Shown here piece after piece: positions 17,501 to 26,129 of a DNA stretch of 64,000 nt; within the stretch, counting starts at the first letter, position 1, and each line of letters opens with the position of its first letter. The position numbers and the translations under genes were made by a program. Source of the DNA: an uncultured Lachnospiraceae bacterium (lineage in GTDB: Bacteria; Bacillota; Clostridia; Lachnospirales; Lachnospiraceae). Below the pieces are notes generated by a model. The model worked only from the letters and a program-made list of their open reading frames with translations. It had not been told where the DNA came from and ran no database searches. Where the stretch lies: assembly GCA_947178145.1 (NCBI GenBank), contig CAMWXE010000015.1:1-64000 (forward strand), read 5' to 3'.

Positions 17501-18954
17501 CTAAAAAATACGGATTCGAAGAAAGTGACTGGACCGGAATCACATACAGCGGGAAAGAGGAGACGCATCAGGAAATTCTGCTCGAGGACAAGAGAAACAA
17601 AATGAAGATCAAGGACAGGCAGTGGAACGACGAGGACAAAGAAACTGCAGTCTGCCAGAGCCGCATCAACACAAAGAAGAAAGATATGCTTGAAAAATGC
17701 GGCATGGAGGAGCCGCTCGCAAAGGAAGAGATCACAACGACAGAATTTGATGCGGCAATCAATCAGATTCAGTTCCGAATCAGCAGTATCGAGGCAGATA
17801 TCAAAAAGGTAGAACAGAAGCTGAAAGGTCTGGGCGAGAATCTGAGCACACTCGCAGAGTACGAGGATTTCGTGTGCAGGCACGAACCGCAGTGGGAGAC
17901 AGATATCACACTGCTGGACGCAAAAGGGCTCCGCGATTTTCAGGGGAGACTGCTGCGCGATTACAGGAATCTGAAGGAGGAGCGCGGGCGCAGGAAGAGC
18001 AAACTGACCGCATATCTGTACAAAATGATTCAGAAGGAAATCTATCAGGAGGACTATTACAGAAAGCCGCTCGAGTCCATGATATCGCTGACGGACAGTG
18101 CGTCGCTGATATTGGCACAGCTGGATACAACGCTGCAGTCCTACGACAGTCAGATGGAGAAGCTTGCGGTGGATATTTCGCTTGTCGAAAAGGAAAAGAG
18201 CCGGATTACAGAGCTTTTGAGTGACTACTGCCAGGATGTGCACAACAATCTGGGGCAGATTGACAGCAACTCGACCATCACCATCAGGGAAAAGTCCGTG
18301 AAGATGTTAAAACTGCAGCTTCCCGACTGGACAGAGCAGGAGGGAATGTATCAGCTGAAACTCAGCGATTTTCTCGATGAGCTGACGACAAAGGGCGTGG
18401 AAATCCTCGAGAAGAATGAAAATCCGCAGGAGTATTTCGGGACGAGGATCACGACCAGAAATCTATATGACAGTGTTGTCGGAATTGGGAATGTGCAGAT
18501 CAAACTGTACAAGGTGGAGGCGCAGCGGGAGTATCCCATCACATGGGCGCAGGCTGCCAAAAATTCCGGCGGCGAGGGATTCCTGACGGCATTTGTCATC
18601 CTTTCCAGCCTGCTGTACTATATGCGCCGCGATGAGACAGATCTATTTGCCGACCGGAACGAGGGCAAAGTGCTGGTAATGGACAATCCCTTTGCGCAGA
18701 CGAACGCAGCGCATCTGCTCAAGCCGCTGATGGATATGGCGGACAAAATGAACACGCAGCTGATCTGCTTCTCGGGACTTGGCGGGGATTCGATCTATGG
18801 ACGGTTTGACAACATCTATGTGCTGAACCTTGTTGCGTCGAATCTGCGCGGCGGCATGCAGTATCTAAGAGGCGAGCACCTGCGCGGCGCGGAGGAGGAG
18901 ACGATAGTGAGCTCGCAGATTGAGGTGATTGGGCAGCAGAGTTTGTTGTTTTGA
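14536..18954 (+). CDS. Wadjet SMC-like ATPase JetC
   Basis: A 1472-residue SMC-type ATPase. Walker A NGGGKS is at residues 39-44, the ABC signature NSGGEGF at about 1343, and Walker B VLVMDNPFAQTNA at about 1379-1391. Between these lie two long coiled coils (about 190-640 and 760-1290) around a hinge-like segment near 650-750 that contains a MukB-like globular part. In Wadjet, JetC with JetA and JetB extrudes plasmid DNA loops and hands them to JetD for cleavage. The ATP motifs are all intact, so the subunit should be active. It is coupled to jetB. No jetD follows; instead a short gene remnant and an inverted-repeat element come next. Confidence 0.9.
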   Translation: MSKINAVRFINLNYNNNSMRISDDTFQMQGRSTLMSLQNGGGKSVLVQMMTAPFVHRRYRDAKDRPFESYFTTSRPTFIMVEWKLDRGAGYCLVGMMVRKSQLTEDDAENQLEMINFICEYPNRCAQDIYHLPVVEKRNKEIVLKNYRECRQLFESYKKDHTVKFNCYDMNNSAQSKQYFDKLAEYQIYYKEWENIVRKINLEESGLSKLFADCRDEKGLIEKWFLDAVESKLNKEKDRMKEFQNIIEKYVISYKANQSKIERRNTIRQFKEDASEIAASAGEYKLVTDKVEEQENSIAGFRALLTQMEAAENAARDQLLADKAGCGQELARIEYERYSYEIVNLTDQLRFHVSNRDMIGVERDALEGEIAQIETLLHKMELAKQGEQVEDVRQDESLLKERLKVLHEGESRLEPERRALGKALGEYYEKLVKDAADQIDQNETAYQEETQKFRELEDKQQWLDENIIKVITNISTYKERMNSFNRIEDSFNEDFQETFVRNIIGEYEPGFLDIKGEQYQKELGECTRSCTAHKKLLEEANERQKSLLRDVEDKQQERIRQEYRTADLEREKADYERELSERLVMMRYFGIDLKEQWNMDKILAAADRKLTECEQMKRMLEKEEDALQKEFVRLTQGKVLELPEETSALFGRLNINIVYGMDWLKKNGYSRQRNEEIVRRQPFLPYALIMSKHDIKILSEHDREVYTSFPIPIILRERLEETVAAQESGLLELSGVSFFMWFNEKLLDEEALRLLVQEKEKQIREKKEQTAVRKKEYEEYFEKRERLKNQRLTKDAYDKNRTQMSEMETEAEALLRTIQTLKSDAQKNEEHIGKLSEDITKEQHLLEKMRKREKHFALFCKEYETYMECMANVNRCQKEQERYEQNRKMVRDALETCRERLKSIESAHAELDRMALEYRNKYSIYETYRLTETEETAREIQLPATAQEQEARYEAITSRMSMQVQDLEKQLQKTSANRIKLQKELERLSKKYGFEESDWTGITYSGKEETHQEILLEDKRNKMKIKDRQWNDEDKETAVCQSRINTKKKDMLEKCGMEEPLAKEEITTTEFDAAINQIQFRISSIEADIKKVEQKLKGLGENLSTLAEYEDFVCRHEPQWETDITLLDAKGLRDFQGRLLRDYRNLKEERGRRKSKLTAYLYKMIQKEIYQEDYYRKPLESMISLTDSASLILAQLDTTLQSYDSQMEKLAVDISLVEKEKSRITELLSDYCQDVHNNLGQIDSNSTITIREKSVKMLKLQLPDWTEQEGMYQLKLSDFLDELTTKGVEILEKNENPQEYFGTRITTRNLYDSVVGIGNVQIKLYKVEAQREYPITWAQAAKNSGGEGFLTAFVILSSLLYYMRRDETDLFADRNEGKVLVMDNPFAQTNAAHLLKPLMDMADKMNTQLICFSGLGGDSIYGRFDNIYVLNLVASNLRGGMQYLRGEHLRGAEEETIVSSQIEVIGQQSLLF

Positions 18955-18966
18955 GGGGGATGTGGA

Positions 18967-19074
18967 ATGGGGGCTGCTATAACATTGCAGCAAGCGAAGG
19001 ATACTTTGCAGAGTAAAGAATTTTATGAGTATGTAAAGTCGTGTGGTACGCCGACAACACCGACTTCATATTGA
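18967..19074 (+). other. Short open frame, possible gene remnant
   Basis: A 35-codon frame (MGAAITLQQAKDTLQSK, then EFYEYVKSCG) begins 12 bases after jetC stops. It has no good ribosome site and no recognised family. It reads like the N-terminus of a protein cut short by a frame change before the element at 19101. Treated as a remnant rather than a real gene. Confidence 0.25.
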
Positions 19075-19100
19075 GTATCAGTAGACGATATAAAAGAGTA

Positions 19101-19419
19101 AGGAACTGTCAATAAATAACTCATCAATTTGACTTGTCAGGTACTGACATGGTTAAATGTTCATCTGCGTCATCAGATAATCTTGACGTAAGGCATTGCC
19201 CTTTATGCCTTTGCCTCCTACGCCTGCGATTATCTTCTTTGCAGCTGAACATTTATACGGCGTCAAATTAACAAGTTATACTGGCGGTCGAAAAGACTGA
19301 CCGCTCAGTATAAAGTTATGCACACAGCCGCATAAGGAAATATGCCGCTTCGCGGCTGCGGCTGGCGCGATACTCACGGCAGATTTCATCTGTCGTGAGT
19401 ATATTTCTTGACAATTCCT
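19101..19419. mobile_element. MITE-like element with imperfect inverted termini
   Basis: AGGAACTGTCAATAAATA (19101-19118) and TATTTCTTGACAATTCCT (19402-19419) are inverted copies with 16 of 18 matches. The 319-bp interior codes for nothing and is packed with hairpins: TATACTG-GCGGTC/GACCGC-CAGTATA around 19274-19314, and ATACTCACGGCAGAT/ATCTGTCGTGAGTAT around 19370-19403. No clear target duplication could be fixed. It resembles a miniature inverted-repeat element, or a compound RNA structure, inserted between jetC and the GHKL/helicase gene. Confidence 0.6.
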
Positions 19420-19445
19420 AAAGATTTTGATAAGGAGACAAAGAG

Positions 19446-22256
19446 ATGGCAAAAGTATCATTTAACGTAGATGCTTATACAGCAAGACTAATTGGAAGAG
19501 AGAATGTTTCTAAATTGGAAGGTGCTGTTATAGAGTTGATAAAGAATACATATGATGCTGATGCATCAATTTGTCTCTTATATTATGATGAGATTGCAGA
19601 CATATTGTACATTGCTGATAATGGAACCGGAATGACAAAAGATGTTATTATGAAGCATTGGATGACGATCGGGAGATCTTCTAAAAAGAGAACGTATGTT
19701 ACAGGAACAGGAAGGATTCAAACAGGTGCAAAAGGTATAGGCAGATTTGCACTTAACAGAATTGCAGAGAAGTGTACAATGCTCACCGGAACGAAAGAAA
19801 AAAAAGAAAACATTATATGGACAGTTGATTGGTCTGATTTTACGGGTAATAGGAATATTACAGAGATAACAGCAGATATCGAGAGTACGAATATATCATT
19901 TGAACAGTTTATGAGTCATTGTAATAATCATGAAGTAGTCGAATTAATCAATCAGAAGTGGGAAAATAATGGTACAATATTTAAGCTGTCTAATTTGCAT
20001 GAGGTATGGGATGATATTTTAATTCATAACATTCGTGAAAATTTATCCAGCCTTATTCCATACGAATTAGAAGATCTATATAAAATATATTGTTTTGATA
20101 ATAAGACAAAAATACAAGATGCCCAAATATTCAGTAATATAGATGCATTTTCATATGATTACAAAATTGAATATGAGGTAGGAAAAGATAAAGGACAACA
20201 GGATGTGTGCTATAAAATTTGGAGAGAGGAATTTGATTTTGGCAGTGAGGAGGATGAAGTTTTATCAGGTGCGGGGTTGTTAGAAGAAAAGAGACTTTTT
20301 CATGGTAAGCCAATAGAAAAGAAATGCGTCTTTAGAGATATTATCATTGATGAAGCACACCACAGTTCTGCAAATAGTTATCAAAAGATAATGAATTATT
20401 TTGAGCCTGATTTTTGGCTGGGTATGACCGCAACACCCGACAAGAGGGATGACAATATAGATGGAAGAAATATCTATGAGATTTTCGATCACAATATTGT
20501 ATACGAGATTAGACTGCAGCAGGCAATGGAAGAAGATCTGCTCTGTCCGTTTCACTATTTTGGGATTACAGATTTGCAGATGATATCTGATACTGGAAAC
20601 TCCAAGGAAGAACGACTTGAAAATTTCCGGTATCTGACTTCTGATGAACGGGTAAACTATGTGATGAATCAGGCGGATTATTATGGGTATAGCGGGGATT
20701 GCGTGAAGGGATTGATATTTTGCAGCCGCATAGATGAGGCCAAAGAATTGTCAGCAAAGTTTAATCACAGAGGCTGGCGGACGATGGTACTTAGCGGAGA
20801 AGACTCAGAGGAAGTGAGAGCAGATGCGATAGAGAGGCTTGCGGGAGATGAATGTGAAAATGCACTGGATTATATATTATCTGTTGATATTTTTTCAGAG
20901 GGTGTTGACGTGGTTGAAATCAATCAGGTCATTATGCTTCGACCGACACAGTCGCCCATTGTATTTGTTCAGCAGTTGGGACGTGGTCTCCGCAAAGCGG
21001 ATGGAAAAGAATACGTTGTTATTTTGGATTTTATAGGAAATTACAAAAATAACTTTATGATACCAATTGCATTGTCTGGTGACAGAAGCTACAACAAGGA
21101 TACGATACGAAGATATGTCATGGAGGGAAGCCGGGTGATTCCGGGGAGCTCTACCATTCATTTTGACGAAATCAGCAAAAGTAAGATTTACGCAGCGATT
21201 GACAGACTATCAACGCCGAGAAAAATGTTGATAGAGAAATATACGCTGCTGAAAGATAAGCTTGGAAAAATCCCTTCTATGATTGATTTTTACGATTATG
21301 GAGAGATTGATCCGCTGTTATTTATAAACTATGCAGGGACGTACCATGCATTCCTGCAAATAGCAGATAAAGAGTATCAAACACAGCTTACGGAGAATGA
21401 GAATGTAACGTTGGAGTTTCTTTCGCAGAATGTAGCAAGCGGAAAGCGAATATATGAGCTTTTGATGTTGAAGCAGTTTTTGAATTATGGTGAGCTTCGC
21501 AAAGGGGAGATAGAAGCGCTTCTAAGAGAGGAATATCATAAAGACTTTTCTGAGGAATCCTATGAGTCATCTCTGAATGTACTTAGTGGTGGATTCATGA
21601 ATACGCAGAGTGAAAAGAAGAAGTATGCGGATATCAACATTGTGGAATATAGTCCAAGTCGTACATATTCAAGATTGTACTCTTATAACCAAGGAGTTAA
21701 GCAGCTGCCGCTTTATCAGCAGCTCAGCGATTTGATCCAATTAGGGCTATGCAGGTATCGCGATATCTATTCTGAAAATCAGGATGAAATGGGACTGGCT
21801 CTTTATCAAAAATACTCAAGAAAAGATGTATGCCGTATTTTAAATTGGGAGCGCGACGACAGTTCTACCGTGTATGGATATAAGATTAAAAACGGAAGCT
21901 GCCCTATATTCGTCACATATGAAAAGAAGGACAATATTGCCAGCAGTACAAAATATGAGGATGTTTTTCTTGCGAACAATCTGTTTAGCTGGATGACAAG
22001 AAGCCGTGTCTCACTTGACAGTGATGAGACACAGAAATTGATTCATTACAAAGAAAACGGATTGAAGATATTGCTGTTCATCAAGAAGAGTGATGGCGAA
22101 GGCAGCGACTTTTATTATATGGGACTGGCAGAACCGATTCGTTGGAAACAGACAGAGATCAGCAATGATGATGGGAAGAAGCTTCCGATTATGAATTTTC
22201 AGCTGCAGCTTGCGTATAGTGTCAGGGATGATATTTATCAATATTTCGTAGAGTAA
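19446..22256 (+). CDS. Chimera: GHKL ATPase N-terminus fused to DEAH helicase/DUF3427 C-terminus
   Basis: A 936-residue protein in one unbroken frame. Residues 1 to about 295 are a GHKL (Hsp90/MutL/paraMORC-like) ATPase: the N-box has E30, N34 and D37, the G1 box is DNGTGM (58-63) and the G2 box is GAKGIGRF (94-101). From about residue 297 it is the second part of a superfamily 2 helicase: motif II DEAH (302-305), GMTATPDKR (about 326), QQLGRGLRK (509-517), then a DUF3427-type C-terminus. The helicase lacks motif I (Walker A) and everything upstream of motif II, so it should not hydrolyse ATP by itself. The simplest reading is an in-frame deletion that joined two neighbouring defence genes. 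It may be a non-functional remnant or a new fusion. Start ATG19446 follows AAGGAGACAAAGAG. Confidence 0.85.
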   Translation: MAKVSFNVDAYTARLIGRENVSKLEGAVIELIKNTYDADASICLLYYDEIADILYIADNGTGMTKDVIMKHWMTIGRSSKKRTYVTGTGRIQTGAKGIGRFALNRIAEKCTMLTGTKEKKENIIWTVDWSDFTGNRNITEITADIESTNISFEQFMSHCNNHEVVELINQKWENNGTIFKLSNLHEVWDDILIHNIRENLSSLIPYELEDLYKIYCFDNKTKIQDAQIFSNIDAFSYDYKIEYEVGKDKGQQDVCYKIWREEFDFGSEEDEVLSGAGLLEEKRLFHGKPIEKKCVFRDIIIDEAHHSSANSYQKIMNYFEPDFWLGMTATPDKRDDNIDGRNIYEIFDHNIVYEIRLQQAMEEDLLCPFHYFGITDLQMISDTGNSKEERLENFRYLTSDERVNYVMNQADYYGYSGDCVKGLIFCSRIDEAKELSAKFNHRGWRTMVLSGEDSEEVRADAIERLAGDECENALDYILSVDIFSEGVDVVEINQVIMLRPTQSPIVFVQQLGRGLRKADGKEYVVILDFIGNYKNNFMIPIALSGDRSYNKDTIRRYVMEGSRVIPGSSTIHFDEISKSKIYAAIDRLSTPRKMLIEKYTLLKDKLGKIPSMIDFYDYGEIDPLLFINYAGTYHAFLQIADKEYQTQLTENENVTLEFLSQNVASGKRIYELLMLKQFLNYGELRKGEIEALLREEYHKDFSEESYESSLNVLSGGFMNTQSEKKKYADINIVEYSPSRTYSRLYSYNQGVKQLPLYQQLSDLIQLGLCRYRDIYSENQDEMGLALYQKYSRKDVCRILNWERDDSSTVYGYKIKNGSCPIFVTYEKKDNIASSTKYEDVFLANNLFSWMTRSRVSLDSDETQKLIHYKENGLKILLFIKKSDGEGSDFYYMGLAEPIRWKQTEISNDDGKKLPIMNFQLQLAYSVRDDIYQYFVE

Positions 22257-22331
22257 AATATTATTATGATTGGATAAAAGATTATTGTATGAGCGTACAC
22301 AAAAGTAATGAAAAAATAGGAGATTGAATCA

Positions 22332-22718
22332 ATGAAAACAATAAAAGTAGCAGCCGCGATTATCGTGGATAACAACAAACTTTTTGCCACGCAGCGCGGA
22401 TATGGAGAGTTTAAGGACGGCTGGGAATTTCCGGGCGGAAAGATTGAGGAAGGAGAGACACCGCAGCAGGCTCTTAAGCGGGAGATTCGTGAGGAGCTTG
22501 ACACAGAGATCGAAGTGGGGGAACTGGTGGATACAATCGAGTACGATTATCCCAATTTTCATTTGTCAATGGATTGTTTTGCCTGTACCATCAAGTCTGG
22601 CGATTTGATTTTGAAGGAGCATGAATCTGCAAAGTGGCTTGGAAAGGACGAATTATATAGCGTGGACTGGCTTCCGGCTGACATAGGGATACTTGAACAG
22701 TGTGCAGGATTGCTATAG
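22332..22718 (+). CDS. Nudix hydrolase (MutT-like)
   Basis: A 128-residue protein with a complete Nudix box GGKIEEGETP...REIREEL (consensus GX5EX7REUXEEXGU) at about residues 37-59. The N-terminus VAAAIIVDNNKLFATQRG is typical of MutT/NudG enzymes that hydrolyse oxidised or modified nucleoside triphosphates. AGGAG lies about 8 bases before ATG22332. It starts 75 bases after the chimeric helicase gene. Nudix genes are often neighbours of DUF3427 helicases, so the pair may be an inherited unit; this is recalled context, not shown here. Confidence 0.92.
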   Translation: MKTIKVAAAIIVDNNKLFATQRGYGEFKDGWEFPGGKIEEGETPQQALKREIREELDTEIEVGELVDTIEYDYPNFHLSMDCFACTIKSGDLILKEHESAKWLGKDELYSVDWLPADIGILEQCAGLL

Positions 22719-22795
22719 CTCTGCTTCTGGGACTATCATGATGGATGGTGTTATTTTGAGGAGGACACTGGGGCTGCTGAATTTTCCTGTTTTAT

Positions 22796-22839
22796 GATGC
22801 AACTTTGATGCAATTTTGATACAAACATGATGCATTTCC
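22796..22839 (+). repeat. Four 11-bp direct repeats upstream of lipoprotein gene
   Basis: GATGCAACTTT, GATGCAATTTT, GATACAAACAT and GATGCATTTCC follow one another without gaps, an exact 11-bp period close to one helical turn. They end 46 bp before the lipoprotein start, where they could place regulator molecules on one face of the DNA. Confidence 0.65.
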
Positions 22840-22885
22840 AACGTAAAATTGATATTAGTGAAAGTGTGCGTAGGAGGAAACAGGA

Positions 22886-23929
22886 ATGAGAAAACGTGTC
22901 AGCAGGGTTGAATATATAATTTTATTATCGATATGTATGGGAGTTAGTTTCGGGTGTGCATCTGATCAGAGCGCGGAGTATGCTGCGGCAACGCAGGAGA
23001 TAACGCAGAATCCTTCCCAAGAGGAGCAGGAGACGGCAGGAGAAACGATAGAGGAAAGAAAAGAGGAGACATCCGTACAGGAATCAGACAGTCAGGAGGA
23101 ATCGACAGAAGCGTATTTCCCAGAGGATCAGCTCAGGAAAAACGAGGAGCGCTTTTTTGAGGAGGCAGAGAAACAGGGGATCGACCGGCAGACTGCAGAT
23201 ACATACTTACAGATTTTGACAGATAACAATATTTTCCAGGATGGGGCGATGGCGCTCACTGGGTTAATGATAGACGATATTGACAATAACGGACAGGAGG
23301 ACATGCTGGTCATGGTGCTCGATGCACAGGAAACGCCTATTTACGGCTCTGGCAGCCTGTGGTTTTACATGAATGAGGATGAGCCCTATTGCTTTTCCGA
23401 GGAGGACTGCTCGTATTATGGCTGGTTTGATGTCTTCTGGTATGACATTGACAATGATGAAAATGTGGAGATTGTGTTCAGCGCGCAGGGGACTGGCTGT
23501 GGTGCGGTGGGGGATTCCTACAAGGCTGTGTTCAAGTACAGAAATCATGCGATGGAGCGGATGAGGCTGCCGACGGACTTCGAGGAGGATTATGATTGCG
23601 GGCTTGGGATCAACGTGTTCCAGGAGCCGCATCCGGATAGCTACAGTGCCTACTGTGATTACATGAAGGAGCAGATTTATTTTCAGGCGGAGAATTCCAG
23701 GGTATGGGAGCTGTCGGATACCGAAAAAACTGTCGGCGGTAATGTGCGTGGTTTTTATAACTTGTGTGTGGTGGAGTATGAGGGAAAAAATGCGCTGCAG
23801 GCATCTGAATATCTTTCAGCGGAGGGAGGAATCGTACACTGCGTCGGTATCGCAAAATTCATAATCACATGGGAGGCAGACGGCACTCCCAAAGTGGCCG
23901 ATTGGTGGATTGAGACGGATAACGGTTAA
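22886..23929 (+). CDS. Secreted lipoprotein with FG-GAP-like Asp-rich motifs
   Basis: A 347-residue protein with a lipoprotein signal peptide ending in the lipobox SFGC (Cys about residue 24). A long Glu/Gln-rich linker (about 30-75) should span the cell wall. The folded part has calcium-loop-like repeats DDIDNNGQEDMLV and YDIDNDENVEIVF, as in VCBS/FG-GAP beta-propeller proteins. No enzymatic motif was found. AGGAGG precedes ATG22886. Two more lipoprotein genes follow, one of which is broken, suggesting local duplication and decay. Confidence 0.82.
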   Translation: MRKRVSRVEYIILLSICMGVSFGCASDQSAEYAAATQEITQNPSQEEQETAGETIEERKEETSVQESDSQEESTEAYFPEDQLRKNEERFFEEAEKQGIDRQTADTYLQILTDNNIFQDGAMALTGLMIDDIDNNGQEDMLVMVLDAQETPIYGSGSLWFYMNEDEPYCFSEEDCSYYGWFDVFWYDIDNDENVEIVFSAQGTGCGAVGDSYKAVFKYRNHAMERMRLPTDFEEDYDCGLGINVFQEPHPDSYSAYCDYMKEQIYFQAENSRVWELSDTEKTVGGNVRGFYNLCVVEYEGKNALQASEYLSAEGGIVHCVGIAKFIITWEADGTPKVADWWIETDNG

Positions 23930-23963
23930 TTAAAAGGTACTGCCAGTTGCACGGGAGGAATCA

Positions 23964-24662
23964 GTGATGAAAAGAGAAGCCGTTAGGGCTGGAATGACAG
24001 CTCTGATAATGTTATGCGTGGGCGGAAGCTTTGGCTGTGCATCAGGTCGGAGGCCGGACGGGCAGATAGAAGCCAATTCCGATGACTGTTTTGTCTGTCA
24101 TGACGCAGGCAGACCGCGTGTGTATTTTGAGGATTGCGCGGAGATTGGCTTCTCCGGAAAAACAAGTGTGTGGGATTTGGAGACAAATACCATATTTCCA
24201 TCCGATTTTCCGCCGGAGCTGGTAGAGAAAGCACAGTAGATCTATGGATTTCCCTACTGCTATCAGGGGCAGCCTGCCCGCGGTGTTCTATGCGAGTGGA
24301 ACCAAGATATCTATGCCCTTTTGGTCGATTCCAACACGATTGTCAGGGTCGCGGCACAGATTGGCAGTGATATTGAACAGCGAGGCAGCGGGGAAGTCGA
24401 TGAGGCCACGTATGATCATTTGTACTATGCAGATGGTTATCTGTACTTTGAGGTAACATTCAGCGTCTGCGATAAGGAATACGCGACCAGATGGGGCGAC
24501 GGCTATCGCGGGCTTGAGACAGATGTGTACCGCCGAAAACTGGACGACTTACAATGGAATTGCTTGGTTCCTATTAGTGCGTGTGAAGGAGTGTTATGCT
24601 GGTTAGAGGAAATCAACAGTAATTTTTCTCTCAATTTTTCACATGATGAAAAAATGTCTTAA
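23964..24662 (+). pseudogene. Lipoprotein gene interrupted by one in-frame amber codon
   Basis: The frame runs from ATG23964 for 91 codons to TAG at 24237-24239, then continues open in the same frame for another 140 codons to TAA at 24660-24662. The first part has a lipoprotein signal (lipobox SFGC, like the gene before it) and ends LVEKAQ; the second begins IYGFPYCYQG and is a plausible secreted domain. No frameshift is needed. Without the stop the product would be 232 residues. It is best read as a young nonsense pseudogene; readthrough or a base-calling error are alternatives. Confidence 0.75.
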
Positions 24663-24700
24663 CGCAAAATTGGACAGGAATGTCTGTTGGAGGGGATCGT

Positions 24701-25894
24701 ATGGTTCGAACACATAAAAAATACATGATGAAGTGCGCAGCACCCATACTTGCACTGAGCACGCTCACAGGCTGTAAAAAGGATATGTATGTGGAATTTT
24801 CAGAGATTGCGGAGACGGCAGCGTATGATGAGGCAAACATGCAGGAATCCGAGGAGCAGCATGATTTGCCAGGCGCAGATACGGCGGAGATCTATGAGCA
24901 TTTTTTAGATGGTAAGCTTACAGTAGAATGGAGGGAACAGCAGGTACGAATCAGTGATTTGTTTTGGGGGAATGATATCGAATATTGTTTTGGGGATATA
25001 GACGGTGACGGTGCGGAGGAGCTGCATATCAGGGATAATTTTGTGTATTATGTGATAAAGCTACAGAATAAAACACCTCAGATTCTTTTTGAAGGCTGGG
25101 GAGGATATGAGCCAGTTGTCACGGACAAGTTCTGCGGAATATTCTACAATTGGCACAAGTATGGACGTGAAGAAATTAAATGGATTCAGATTAATGCGGA
25201 TGGCAGTGAAAAGAGTGAAGAAACAGCTTACTGGCGCGATCACAATAAAGACGGAAATATGGACGAGGGAGATTCCTTTTATAGATGCGAAGATATCGAC
25301 ATGGAGCAGTATGTCCGATACAGACAGGAACAGATCGCAAAGCAGGCGGAAAATACATTGGAATGGACAGGCAGACGGCTAAAGCATTTTGAGACATGGA
25401 AGGAAGCATATATTGATTTTATCGATAAGATGCACGTTGCGGAAACGGTGACGGACAACTGGGATTATTCGTTGATTTATGTAGATGATGATGAGATTCC
25501 TGAACTTTTTATTTATACGGGAAGCATGGCTGGCGGAGAGACGATCGTTTCCTTTTATGATGGGACGATCGGAACCATGAACCGTGAGAGATGTGGAATG
25601 CAATATATTGAATATGGCGGGCTGCTGTATAATGGAAATGGTAACATGGGATTTTATCCCTGCAATGTTTATTCGCTTGAGAAGGGCGTGTTTTCGGAAA
25701 TTGGAACGGGGTGGATTTCTGAGCATTTTGATGAGCAGGGAAATTTTGATGATTATGTTTATTTTTGGGAAGACAGCGCAGTGACAGAGGCTGAGTTTGA
25801 GGCATCTGTCGATGAGCTGATTGACCGGTCGAAATGTGTCGAACCTTCTGTGCTGTATTCAGAAAATGAAATTTTGGAAATATTGAACGCTTAA
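24701..25894 (+). CDS. Secreted lipoprotein with Asp-rich repeat motifs
   Basis: A 397-residue protein with the lipobox STLTGC (Cys about residue 25). It contains EF-hand-like loops FGDIDGDGAEELHI and YVDDDEIPELFIYTG, plus DHNKDGNMDEGD, which probably bind calcium or build a propeller-like fold. ATG24701 is chosen because GGAGGGG at 24689-24694 lies 6 bases upstream; an in-frame ATG at 24680 has no such site. It is the third lipoprotein in a row, and its ligand is unknown. A hairpin/repeat region follows. Confidence 0.82.
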   Translation: MVRTHKKYMMKCAAPILALSTLTGCKKDMYVEFSEIAETAAYDEANMQESEEQHDLPGADTAEIYEHFLDGKLTVEWREQQVRISDLFWGNDIEYCFGDIDGDGAEELHIRDNFVYYVIKLQNKTPQILFEGWGGYEPVVTDKFCGIFYNWHKYGREEIKWIQINADGSEKSEETAYWRDHNKDGNMDEGDSFYRCEDIDMEQYVRYRQEQIAKQAENTLEWTGRRLKHFETWKEAYIDFIDKMHVAETVTDNWDYSLIYVDDDEIPELFIYTGSMAGGETIVSFYDGTIGTMNRERCGMQYIEYGGLLYNGNGNMGFYPCNVYSLEKGVFSEIGTGWISEHFDEQGNFDDYVYFWEDSAVTEAEFEASVDELIDRSKCVEPSVLYSENEILEILNA

Positions 25895-25924
25895 ATCGTT
25901 CCCAATATTTTCGATAATATCAGA

Positions 25925-26092
25925 TATTGGGCTGCTGTTCACAGGTCAGGAATGCGCTGAACTGCGCATTCCGTGAGAAAACGTATAACTTGAAATGCAA
26001 AAATCCATTTGAATAACGAACCTTGTTCGTATTGCAATTTTTGCATGGATTTTTGCCCGTTACTGGAACGGGGTGAACAGTAACGATATTGG
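25925..26092 (-). repeat. Dispersed repeat family A, full copy
   Basis: This 168-bp noncoding unit is bounded by TATTGG on both sides. Its left part, CTGTTCAC-GGTCAGGAATGCGC with the hairpin GGAATGCGC/GCGCATTCC, matches the reverse complement of 36605-36650 almost base for base. The right part ends GTGAACAGTAACG. The middle holds a second hairpin, GCAAAAATCCAT/ATGGATTTTTGC, and differs from the other copy. Confidence 0.8.
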
Positions 26093-26129
26093 TTTGCCGG
26101 AACCGCTATAACTAGAAATAGAAAGATAC

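Noticed and set aside
24237-24239. Pyrrolysine or other recoding at the amber codon
   Set aside because: Nothing in the window (no pylT/pylS) supports recoding, and UAG is used as an ordinary stop elsewhere, for example at the end of the ABC ATPase gene (62324-62326).
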